Shown one piece after another: positions 11,605 through 23,332 of a DNA stretch of 64,000 bases. The notes beneath the pieces were generated by a model. That model made no database searches, was not told the DNA's origin, and saw only the letters and a list, made by a program, of their open reading frames with translations. How positions within the stretch are numbered: the stretch's first letter is position 1; every line of letters starts with the position of its first letter. The DNA comes from Conus ventricosus. Lineage: Eukaryota; Mollusca; Gastropoda; Neogastropoda; Conidae. The translations under genes and the position numbers were made by a program. Location: positions 34,243,913 through 34,307,912 of the forward strand of contig CM031609.1 in NCBI GenBank assembly GCA_018398815.1. The letters run 5' to 3'.

Positions 11605-13599
11605 CTATACATAGAACAGAGCACTTTCAGCTCAGTTCAGTGATTTTACTTCATGTTTCTTCATCACTGAAAATCTCACAGGATAAACAATTATAAAAAC
11701 ATCTACATTGCTATACTATCACCTTCGTCCCTACAACAGACCAACAGTGTTAGTTTGGGGTCTTTGTAATTGCTACTTCTGATTGATCAACAATACAAAA
11801 CATAGTTTTTAGATCTACATTTACGAATTGTAAGGTTTTTCTCATCGTATTGACTTTTTGATCTGGATGTTAAGATCTTTTTCCAAAAACAGTCCTGCTA
11901 AAATTGGAAAATCAAAAACTAGCGAAGTACTGAAATAAGTTCCCTAAAGACACAGGCAAAATCAAAAGAACATTTTTGTGTTCTGATGTGTAGTTTAATT
12001 TTGTCACTGTTTTCACCACGTTCATTGTTGACATCATCTGATCAGTTGCAACACATTATCAAATGCCAGTTCCCACTCATGTCATGGCTGAGGGTCTGGT
12101 ATAACTAAAGACTGTGGAAGATCTGCTATAAATGGCATAACAGAGCAACAGTAACGAAGCCATTTTGTGCAAATAATTTTGTACATGTCAACAGTGCTAT
12201 GAACAAAAAAGATGTCTGTTTAAATAACAAGAAAACAGATGGTACAAATCACAAAACTCAAAATCTAAACCAAAAATACATTGAACAGAAATGATGGAAT
12301 TTGCTCACTTTTACTCACCGATGCTGACATAAAATTATTGCTCCACTTATTGCTTGAAATACAGCAGTGGAATCAACCAGGTCCCATTCTTATGTCAAAG
12401 TGTTGGCAAAATCAGCTAAAAAAAAAAAGCAACACAAAAAAAACCCCTACACAACCAAACATTCTGTTTGGGAATCTTTCAAGATGATGTCTGAAGGAAA
12501 ACAGACAAATGCACATGATTTTGAATTTAACCTGAACTCTGCAACTTAGAGATCAAATTACAAAAATAATCACTTAAACATGTCTCCCAACGACAATTCT
12601 TTTTTATGCAAATGACCTGTAAGAAAATAAAACATTCTGAAAAATGCTGCAAAACTCACAGATACATAATATAACCGAATGTCATCTTCAAAGATTCCCC
12701 ATCAGAATGTTTGGTCGTTTGGTTGTGCAGGTTTTTCTTTTTCTTTCTTTTTTAAATATAACCGGGTTCAATGGAGCTTTACACAGTCACTAAATAATCA
12801 TGTACACACACTAACGAATAAACAAATCAACAAATAGATCAAATGAAAAGTGTTTAATAAGCCCATTCAAGTTCTTCTATTCCTTACAAGGTTACTCTGG
12901 CTATAAAAAAAACAAAGAAAGAAAGAAACTAACAAACAAAAAGGAAATGGGTTAACCTTGATTAACAATATTGGACTTGAGAATTATCAATCATGTGGAC
13001 CTATTAAGTTACCTGCAGTGAAATCATAAGGGCCTAGGCTTACCTGGATAGCAATTAATGAACTGCAAACAAATCTACTCACAAACAGTGAGTAGGCACA
13101 CAAGAACAAACAAATCTAAATGTAAACATTAACATGAACATCTGATGAAAAAATCTTTACAGAAATAAAAGAGTTCTATGAAGAACTTCTTATCTAAGAC
13201 AACCAAACATCACTATGTTTTTGTTTGTGACCAAGGAATTTTTGACTTCTAAAGAGTAAGGTTTCAGTCTAAAAACATGTATTTTGAACTGACAACTTCA
13301 ATGCTCCACAAAAATGAAACTGAAGACCAAATAAAGTTGATTAAAATAAATTTAAAACAAAATCTGCAATTTCATCAACAGGCAAGTTAAAGAAAGATTT
13401 TTTTTTAAAATATAGTGAAACCACACTTTAAGACAGTTTAGCCACAATAACAAAAAGTACATGAAATACAAACCACACAAAAAAAAGAGAAACGTCACCA
13501 TCACCTCTTCTCTCCTTTCTGCCACATTCCAACTTATCCCCTCACAACAAAACAAAACAAAGATTAGAAACAGAAGGGGGGGGGGGGGGGGGGCGAACC

Positions 13600-14330
13600 A
13601 ACATTAAGTAACACAAAAAAAAGAAGTAACATATTTAATAGAAAGTAAAACAAAAACAAGAAAACATATGACAGAGAAAAAGAGTAAAACCAAGATAATT
13701 AAAAAAGCAGGGGAAAAAAAAAACAGAATAACCTGTGTTCAAATCAAAACAAAAATGCAAACAACAGAGAAGAAATACAACAGTTATTGTGGGATGGAAA
13801 AAAAACAAGAAAGAAGAAACAAAATTACTGAAGTGTAGAACAAAAACTAAAGAAGAAACAGAATAACTACCCTGTGATACAAGAAAGAAGAAACAGAATA
13901 ACTACCCTGTGATACAAGAAAGAAGAAACAGAATAACTACCCTGTGATACAAGAAAGAAGAAACAGAATAACTAGTGCACAACACAAAACCAAACAATAA
14001 ATGATGAAAACATGCAAAATCATTACAACATGGACTGAAAAGAAGAAAAAAATGACGACAAAAAAATGAAGTAATTAGGGAAGAAAAAAAAAAAGAAAGA
14101 AAGAAAGAAGAAGGAAGAAACAGAGTAACTAGTGTGTAAAGCAAAGCCAAAAATAAACAAGAAGAAACAGAATACCTGGTGTGTAAAACAAAACAAAAAA
14201 TAAACAATAATGCAGAAACAGAATAACTAGAATGTAAAACAATATGAGTTAATAAAACAAAAACATGAAAGGAGAAAAAAAAAATCACTTGATCGAATAA
14301 AAAAAAAAAGAAAAGGGAAAACCACAAATC
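13600..14330. repeat. A-rich region with 35-bp tandem repeat
   Basis: Three near-identical copies of a 35-bp unit (GAAACAGAATAACTACCCTG core) at about 13878-13980, then looser echoes of GAAACAGAATAACTAG to 14240. No gene. Confidence 0.7.
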
Positions 14331-14769
14331 AGACCTGTATAGCCTTAAAAAGGGAGAATCTTACAGAAATCATAAGTATTTTGGGACCTCCTGTCAAGGT
14401 TCTGCATCAGAAGCAAATTTGAAACTTCAGGCATTAAATTCAACTCCTTGCTGATGACAGCTTAAAACCTTTTCGAGAATTGACAAATCAGAATCTCAAC
14501 ACTTTCCCCCATCTCACACCAAAATTTAAAACCGGGAAGCAAAGTCGAAAACACTCCGAACTTTGAACATTTAAAAAAGAAAGTTATCTGAGGTACAAGC
14601 TAGGCACTACAATCTTCAGGAGCTCCTCTTGCAAGGCAAAAGAGAGAGGCCACTCTCTCTTTCACATGCACACAAAATAAATCTACAAGTACAACCAAAT
14701 AATCTTTGAACAACACTACCTTTGTCAAATTTAATGGTATTAAAGTGTGTCACAATGTTTTCTCTTCTT

Positions 14770-14775
14770 TTTATT
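14770..14775 (-). promoter_or_regulatory. candidate poly(A) signal AATAAA of the TEP gene
   Basis: AATAAA on the minus strand about 345 nt downstream of the TEP stop codon, a normal 3' UTR distance. Not confirmed by transcript data. Another AATAAA lies far downstream at 7474-7479. Confidence 0.4.
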
Positions 14776-15118
14776 CCCCTTAATTAAAAAAAATTATGTA
14801 TGAAGTAGAACTGAACCTCCAAATAAGATTCAAATAAGACTCCTTCCTTTACATAACCCACTCTGGGGAAGGAAAGGAGGGGGCGACTTGTCTTGTCTAC
14901 AAACAGATTTACTTCTTAATGAAAAGAATTCTCCTTTTAGTTTATAAACAGATTAACCTCTTAATAAAAAAAAATTCCTCCTTTTCGTTTATAAACAGAA
15001 TTACTCCTGATGAATACTCTCTACCATATACAGCCCGACTCTCAATTCTTGGGTAAACAGTGGAGGAGGTCCACCTAAGTGTAAAAGTGCACAGGTCTAA
15101 GTAAGTGTTTCCTACAGT

Positions 15119-15294
15119 CTACATTGCCAGGACCAGGGAGGTCAGGAGGCAGATCACAGCAGTCAGGACCAGGTGACTCAGTGAGGTCAGCGTAGTCGCA
15201 CGACCAGTAGGGCAAGACTCGCAGCCTCCCTCATCATCCAAAGGCATCAGTTCCACAGAATTGTAGATTTTGTCTGCACGCATGGAAATGAATA
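15119..15294 (-). CDS. TEP terminal exon: Cys pair and hydrophobic GPI-type tail
   Basis: It reads [25 protein letters not shown], then a Ser/Thr-rich spacer and an 18-residue hydrophobic C-terminus ([18 protein letters not shown]) before TAG at 15119-15121. That architecture (short spacer plus hydrophobic end, no cytoplasmic residues) is typical of a GPI-attachment signal, as in CD109. The exon start is uncertain: the phase-compatible acceptor is at 15295, but a better-looking TTGTTAG acceptor at 15309 gives the wrong phase. Confidence 0.72.
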
Positions 15295-16075
15295 CTCGAT
15301 TGGTGTCACTAACAAACGATCAGGCAGAGTGTGGCTGTGTCTATAAGAGAGCTCTTCCATTTGTAAAAGCTTTGGGTTTTGGAGCAAAAAAAACCCACTA
15401 CCTTTTCTTTAACAATATACACTCACTGAAGCTCACTTTGTAGAATAATCTGCAATGAGGCACTGTCACAAAGTAATTCAAACTACAGTTTCATTCTTGT
15501 AGATCCACCTTCCTTTCCTACACATTCGTCCTCATCCTTCTCCCAAATAAAAATCTGAACAGGATTTAATGTCCTTCAATTTTACAATCTTTTAAAAAAC
15601 AAAAAGCACAGCAGCCTGTTTCGATGCGCACCATCAACCGAACGCTTAGACTTATGATAGGTGCCACACTGAATGACTGAATTTCATTAAATTTCTTATG
15701 ATATACTCTCATAAGACTGAATTTAGATGTACATAAACAAGATGGCATACATATCCAGATCAAGGTCATGCAAATAGACATGCCCAATGGTAATACACTG
15801 AATTCACTGCTAAAAAAGAAAAAAAAAACCTGTGAGCTCAAATACAGCTAGCACCAAACATCAACACTGCCATTTTCGCTGTTCATAATTATGAATGTGT
15901 TAAGCTGGTGGTACATAAATGGTCCCCAGCCTCACTCTCCTTAATGAATTATCATCCCTGTCTGTCATATCAGCTTTCAAAGGAATGGAATTCACTCTGA
16001 ATGTTGCTAAGAAATACACATAAAAGCGCATGCACATGCACACACACAAATGCACACACACACACACACACACAC

Positions 16076-16119
<44 letters not shown>

Positions 16120-16155
16120 CACACACACATGTGCAAGCACACATACACAGTGAGG

Positions 16156-16212
<57 letters not shown>

Positions 16213-16304
16213 ACACACACACACACACAAGCGCACACACACAGTGAGGCACACCAACACACATACACAAAAATGACTATATGTATGCATGTGTGCAAGC
16301 ACAT

Positions 16305-16336
<32 letters not shown>

Positions 16337-19300
16337 CACACACATCCACAAACACATGCACACAGAAACATCTCACCGGAATTATAGTAGGAATATGCCT
16401 GTGCTAGTCCAGGCTGAGCGTTCTCCACCTTGAACACTTGGTTCATTATAACTGTGAAGCAGGTTTTCTAAAACCAAGAATAAAAGGAAATAAACAGAGC
16501 TGAAATTCAGAAAGGAACAAAAAAAAAACCCACACAATTTAAAATGAAATAAATTGCAATTAGGTTAGATAAAGCAAAATACAGGCCCCAAAAAAGTTTT
16601 ATTTTTAAATGGGATATGATGTGATGGATAACAAACAAGTGGAGAAAACAATGCTCTCTCATCTGTTTGGGGGACTGTTCATGCCTTGTAGAAATAAAAT
16701 ATTCTTACTTAAAGTAGTTTTTTTTATACACTTACTGCAGTGATAATTCTTCCTCATAAATATGCATCTCTGACGCATAAAATTCCCATCTGATGCACTG
16801 GAATTCAGTCCAGTGCGTCACTAAAATGTACCACATTTTACCGCGACGCAATGCTTTTTTCCTGTACGCATTACAAATCCAAGCAGCGCATCATGTAAAA
16901 ACACTTTCATCCGATCTGCCAAGATCAAAGTCGATGAAAATATAACTTTCCTCGACATTTTACAATGTTTTGAATCAATCAACAACTTCTGCTTGAGAAC
17001 TCTTCTCTGCTTAGAAATTAACAAGAGTCATCAAATCAGACAATCCAGTCTATGATTGGACCACAAGATCACGTGATTTGGCCAAGTGGGAACAATCCAT
17101 ATGAAATTCAGCTTTTCAGAATCAAAATCAACAGTTCATCTGTGGCTTGTGGGTGATAGCTAGGCAGCTTAAGGCGATTTTTTGACTAGATGGGGACAGA
17201 CCGGACAAAAGTATGACATTTTTCCCTAGCTATCTACATGCAAAATACTTTCAATTTTTGCTAGGCCCCATGTGCACAGGTCATGTTGACAGCATGTACG
17301 TGCCAAAATGCAATTTTTCATGTTTCGCACTCCAAAAATTGGGAAAAATGATGAATTTAAAAGTAGTAAGTTGGCACTCTGTTTGTATACAGTATCTGAT
17401 TTATGATAGACAATGGTTGTTTTACATTTCTGTGTTGAAATAGTGACTGAATATATTGCCAAAGGCATTTCTCACATGCGTACTGTGTATGTATCAGGGT
17501 TTAAATGAAAACAAGACATGGATTGGAATGCATGTGTGATATGCCAGCAGAAAACCAGTGAGGACCTCAAGTGCCCATTGGATGGTCCAGGTGCTGGAGA
17601 CAAAAACAGCACCATACAAGGCTTTCCTGACTAATGTTGGTGCATTCCCAAAATAGACAGATCACCACAAAACTGTGCTTCGTTAAAGGTGTCACTGTTG
17701 AAGACTTTGTGGAACATCGGGCGAAGTGGCACAGATCTTGCTGCAGAAAATTTACCAAAGATAAATTAGACAGAGCTGAACGAAAAAGAGAGCTGAATTT
17801 AGATAATCCAGACTCTGCCACTGATGAGAAGCACCGAAAAGACCGCCAAACTCTGCCAAAATCTTCATGCATTTTCTGCGGCAAACAGGATGGTCATCTC
17901 CATGAATTCAGAACTCTTGATGCAGACGAGAATATTAGGCAGATGGCCACTGATTTACAGGACACAGCACTACTGGCAAAAATTTCTGGCGGTGACCTCA
18001 CTGCTATTGAAGCAAAATACCACCTGACCTGCCTGACTGAGCTCAGAAATCGCCATAGGTCAAAGACAAGGCAATTTCGTGAGTCCTGTGAATCCCAAAA
18101 TGAGGAGTACAAAATTGAGGCCAGAGCCTTCATTGAGCTTACCAGTTCCATCGAAAGTTCTGTAGAAGATGGAATCTTCCACTTCCGGCTTGTGGATCTT
18201 CGTAAGCTGTACGAGAAGCGTCTTCAAGACCTTGGTCTTCGAAAGGAAATAAACAAAGCCGTGTCAAGAAAAAAATCCTTCAGTACTTCCCTCAAGCCCA
18301 AGAACAAAGTGATGGAAAACACATTGTTCTGATTTTTCCAGAGGGAATGCAAGAAATGTTGAAACAGGCTGTGAAATGTGACCATGGAGGAGATGCTGCC
18401 ATTCTTGTAAAAGCTGCAAAAGTAGTTCGCAGTGACATCTCCCAGCCAGCTAGATTTCACTTTGATGCTTCGTTTCAGCCTTCTGTCAAGAACAACTATT
18501 CCGTCAACACTGAAGATGCTTGTTTCTATGCTCCTCAATGGACCAGATGTAAAAGAACAGGACACAAATGACTCTCAGGCATGTTTGACCATTTCTCAAA
18601 CTGTCCTTTCAACTTCAAGAAGAAAGGTCTAGCAGCAGGAAAATCTCGTCATTCGGTGAACTGTGAACCACCACTGCCTCTGTATATCGAACTTGACATT
18701 CATACCTGCTTAAGGTCAAAGAAGATAGTCACAGAGCTCCATGAACTGGGTCTCAGTGTCAGCTATGATCGCGTCTTGCAGCTGGAGAATCAGCTGGCAA
18801 CCGCAGTCTGCTTGCGCACTTAGAAAGAAGGTGTGTGCCCACCCCAGCTTCGTTTTGGTCTCTTCACAGTAGCGCTGTAGATAACCTCGACCACAACCCC
18901 TCCAGCACAACAGCCACAGGTTCTTTCCATGGAACAGGCATTAGTCTGTTCCAGTCTCCAACAAAGACAAACATGGGACAGCCCAGGGAAGCAATCCTGA
19001 AAGAGAGAGGCAAGAGGTTCTCAGAGACTCTGACAACAAACAAGAACTCTTTGCCTTCCTGTCAGAGAAAGTTGCCAAAGCTCTGTTTCTTAAAGGAAAA
19101 GTAGTTATTACATCAGGCCAGAAAGGTCTGATCAGAGGAGTGGATCACAGCATGCCAGACAATGATCACAAGGAAGCAGACACAAAGATACTGATACACC
19201 TGCAAGATGCACTGCAGACTGGCTCCTATACCTGCTTAGTTCACACTGTAGACACTGATGTCATGGTCATCATCACCGGAAAGTTCCGCCAGCTTCAGGC

Positions 19301-21688
19301 ATTGTGTCCAGCAGCAGACATTTGGGTTGCTTTCAGCACAGGGAAGAATTTCACCTACTTTCTCATCAATGCTATCACTCATGCCCTTGGAGAGGAAAAG
19401 TCTACAGCCCTCCCCACTTTCCACAGCTTCACGGGCTGTGACACACTGTCTGCCTTTTTCGGCAAAGGAAAACTGTCTGCATGGGCTGCATGAAAATGTT
19501 ATCCTGCAGTGACTGAGGCCTTCAAGTTCATTGCAGAAAATCCTTTCATTGCCCTGGATCTAACAGCCACCACTTCAGATTGCTGGAATGCTACACAGTT
19601 GCCTTGTATGACAAAACCAGCCAGCTGAGCTCTGTTGATGAGGCCCGTAGAGAGCTGTTTTGCCACAGAGACAAGATGATGATGGAAGCCCTTCCTCCCA
19701 CACAAGGAGCATTATTACAGCATTCAAACCGTGCTGTCTACCAGGCAAGCATTTGGACTACTGCTGACCAGCCCCAGCAGCAAGCACCATCTCCAGAGGG
19801 ATGGGGCTGGACTCTGGACAAGGACAGCAAGGCTTGGTTGCCTTTTTGGACGACACTGCTGATAGCATCTGCAGCTTGCAGAGAACTGGTCAAATGTGCA
19901 TGCAAGGGTGCAAGAGGATGTGGCAGCAGATGTGGTTGCAAGAAAGGCGGATGGCCAGGCACAAGACAGTGCAAGTGCAGCTGTGACAAATAGACGAATG
20001 CACATGCACAGACCAGCTGCGGTAGCCCAAGTACATGCAAGAATTGCCAGTAAGGACGTTTCGCAGAATCCTGAAAATGTTATGGTGACAGAAAGCTTTA
20101 TGAAGGTGAATAAGCAGTTATAATCATCTATGTCTGTGGAAAAATAATTAATGTCTAATTGCCATGTTTACTGATCTCTGGAAACAAGTTCCATCCCATG
20201 TCGTGACGCGATTTTTTTGGCCTTATTTTTGGGTTTTGTCATAACCATAAACAAATATCTCACGAAAAAATGCTACTATGATAAGAGAAAATATATTGAT
20301 TAAAGGTATAAAAATAAATAATAATGAGCATAAAATAGCTCAGTTTGCAGACGATACTCAGATGATGACCAAGGGTGATGCAACGTCTTTTGAGGCAATC
20401 ATTGAAACGATCAGAGTGTTTAGTTGTAAGTCTGGTTTATACATGAATGATAGCAAAACGCAAGCAGTATGGTTAGGTAGTAAGAAAAGGTCGACAGTAA
20501 AACATCTACCACATTTGAAGATCAATTGGAATCCACCAAAATTTAAAATTTTAGGCGTTTGGTTTTCGGTAGACCTAGTGACTGTGAGGAAATGAATTAT
20601 AATGAAAAATTTTCAGAAATAAAAAGGTTATTCAACATCTGGATTAAAAGGTCTATAACTCCACTAGGCAGAATCGCTGTATTGAAAAGTTTAATCCTTT
20701 CAAAATAACACAACTATGGTTACTCTTGCCAAATCCGCCAGATGACTTCATAAACGGTTTGCAAAGTATGTGCTTCAAATTCATCTGGAAAAGGAAACAG
20801 GACAGAATCAGTAGAAGAACGGTAATGAAGAGTGTAAAAAAAAGGAGGATTGGGCCTACTTAATATCAAAAAGTTTATAAGTGGCCTAAAACTGATTTGG
20901 ATACGCAAACTGATACAGAATACACAAAAGTGGAAAGGTATTATATCTGCGTTATTCCCTGTCGTAGATAACATTGGCATATATGGGGCATCTTTCCCAA
21001 TGACTGTCAATGTAAATCGCTTTTGGAAACATACATTTGAAGCGTATAAAGAATTTTCACGAAAGATCTGTTTCGAAAGAGCTGATGAAATTATTGCAGA
21101 ACCTCTGTTTTACAATGATAAGATTAAGATAGGAAACCTAGCCATCTCTTATAAACACTGGATCGACAGAGGCGTGTATCGAGTACATCATCTGCTGCGT
21201 GAAAATGGTACCTTTCTTACCTTCGAAGAATTCAGACTAAAATATAATGTGAAGACAAACTTTCTGACATATACGGGATTTCAAAATGGAGTGACTGAAG
21301 GCGGCGAACGAAGCAAGATCAGGAATAGAGTTTTAGAACTTACCGCCAATGACATTGACAAACAAAGCACAGACAAGACACGATGCATTTCAACACTTGG
21401 GTCTTCATCAGGCGAAAAAAATAAATCACATTTAACATGTGGGACAGTACAAACTACGAAAAACAAAAAAGGGGAATGAAAAATGACTTATCCGTAATTC
21501 TTCATGAAGGCGGAAATGACATGAGGCCAGGGGGATTATGGGAGAGGAAACAGAGGGGGGGGGGGGGGGGGGGGGGGTTGCGTCAGGGGAGGTGTGTGTG
21601 TGTGATATGATAGGGTTGTGTGTCTAGTTTATTAGGATGGTATGATATCTTTGTGATGGTTGTGGTAATGGTGGATAGATAATGATGG

Positions 21689-21719
<31 letters not shown>

Positions 21720-23298
21720 AGAGAAGAAAGGTGTGTGTGTGTGTGGGGGATTTAAGGGGAAGGATCAAAACAAAATTAAGATTAGATAGATGGAGGGTTG
21801 CTGTAACTACTGTATGAAGTGAGTGAAGAGGATGTGGTGGTGGTGTATGTAAGTGTGTGTGTATGTGTGTGTGTATGTGTGTGTGTTGGTAGGGGATATT
21901 GCCAACTGATGTGGAAGAGGTGGGTATGTGTGTTTGGTTATTGTTGGATATTGATGCCTTGGGGGTGTAGTGTGCCCAGTACGGGATGTATAAATGTGGT
22001 GAAGAAATATATCAAGACACATGGTATTATTGTTCAGTCCAGTAACGCCAAAGAGAACATAAAAGCACTTGATATAATCCTGTCCATACCAAAAGGAACA
22101 AAAAAATATTATGATATTCTCAATGATGAAGAATGGGTACCTAAATGCTGTAAAAAATGGAATAACGCTATAACAATAAAGATAAACTGGAACACTGTTT
22201 TTCACAGAACACATAAAATACAAGAAGTAAAACTTAAATGGTTCCAAATAAGGATAATCCACAGAATCATTGCAACAAATGTATCCCTTAAAAGAATGGG
22301 GGTTACAAATGTTGAAAAATGCAGTTTTTGCGGAACTGAAGATGAGACCATTCCTCATTTATTCTGGCAGTGTGACATCGTACAAACATTTTGGAAAAGC
22401 CTAGAAACCAGCTTTAATCAAAAATGCAAATGTGAACAAGAGAAAAAAGTGGACAAGTCAACTGTTTTGCTTGGTTTTTCACAAATCATGAAGCAGATGA
22501 GATTTTTTACTTCATTATCCTGTTCGCCAAGTTCTTTATATACTGTTGCAAAATGAAGAAAAGTCGGCCATCTCTTAATCCGTATCTAGTGCAACTCCAT
22601 TATCGATACAAAATAGAGAAACACTTAGCTTATGTCAACATGGATTATGCCAATTTTCTTTCTAGGTGGAAATACTATGAACCTCTTTACAATGAAAACA
22701 GTTGAATCCGGTGGAGAATGTTACATGTACTATGAACATCTTTGTATTATTCCATACTTTTTCAGTTTGGAATTGCACTCTAAAAATGAAAGGACATGTA
22801 TGTATATCTTTTAGTTGTTGTTTTTCTTTAATGATGGGTGACATGAAAACTTCATCTTCTTCTAATCTATAGCCTATGCTGTGCATATTGGACGTAAAAG
22901 AAAGCCACATTTCTGTCGAAGTTGCGGTTGTCTTTGGCGTTGGGTATAACATAGTAACATATAATGTTTTTCTTTTTGTTTGGTTTGTCTGTTTTTGTTT
23001 GTTGGTGGGTTTTTTTTTATATCACATGTGCATCTTCTCTTCTCTCTCTCTTTCTCTCTCTCTCTCGTGGTGTTTGTGTTTGTGTGTGTGTGTGTGTGTG
23101 AGTGTGTGTGCGTATGTGCATAATGCTTATTTTTTGTTTGACTTGAAACTGTTGGGTGTGCTTATTTACTTTTTCGTCTTTCTTTTCAAAGGTATACGAT
23201 TCAATGGCAATTGATTATGTAAGTGTTCATATGATCATGTATAGACTTAATGGTGGAGCCATCCTTTTTCGTTTCAGTATGTTGTCCATGTCTTGTGT

Positions 23299-23332
<34 letters not shown>

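Larger units (their letters stand above)
9090..15118. other. 6-kb AT-rich region downstream of the TEP stop, no confirmed gene
   Basis: It includes C/G runs at 10056-10088, 10486-10512 and 13576-13594 and a 35-bp tandem repeat at 13878-13980. Short possible minus-strand exons at 10517-10669 and 11527-11604 are listed separately. The rest has no protein homology I can see; part may be TEP 3' UTR. Confidence 0.55.

Noticed and set aside
12640..12710. Minus-strand segment SDGESLKMTFGYIMYL before a GTGAGT
   Set aside because: No acceptor upstream; likely chance.
13044..13062. 19-nt possible micro-exon on the minus strand with good splice sites
   Set aside because: Could not be placed in phase with any neighbouring candidate exon.
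14354..14441. Possible minus-strand exon (KELNLMPEVSNLLLMQNLD...)
   Set aside because: Open for only 28 codons downstream of the TEP stop; with a similar piece near 13160-13194 it could be joined, but no onward exon fits and no family is recognised.
17894..18151. Minus-strand ORFs over the transposon gene
   Set aside because: Shadows of the plus-strand transposase remnant, which carries the recognisable motifs.
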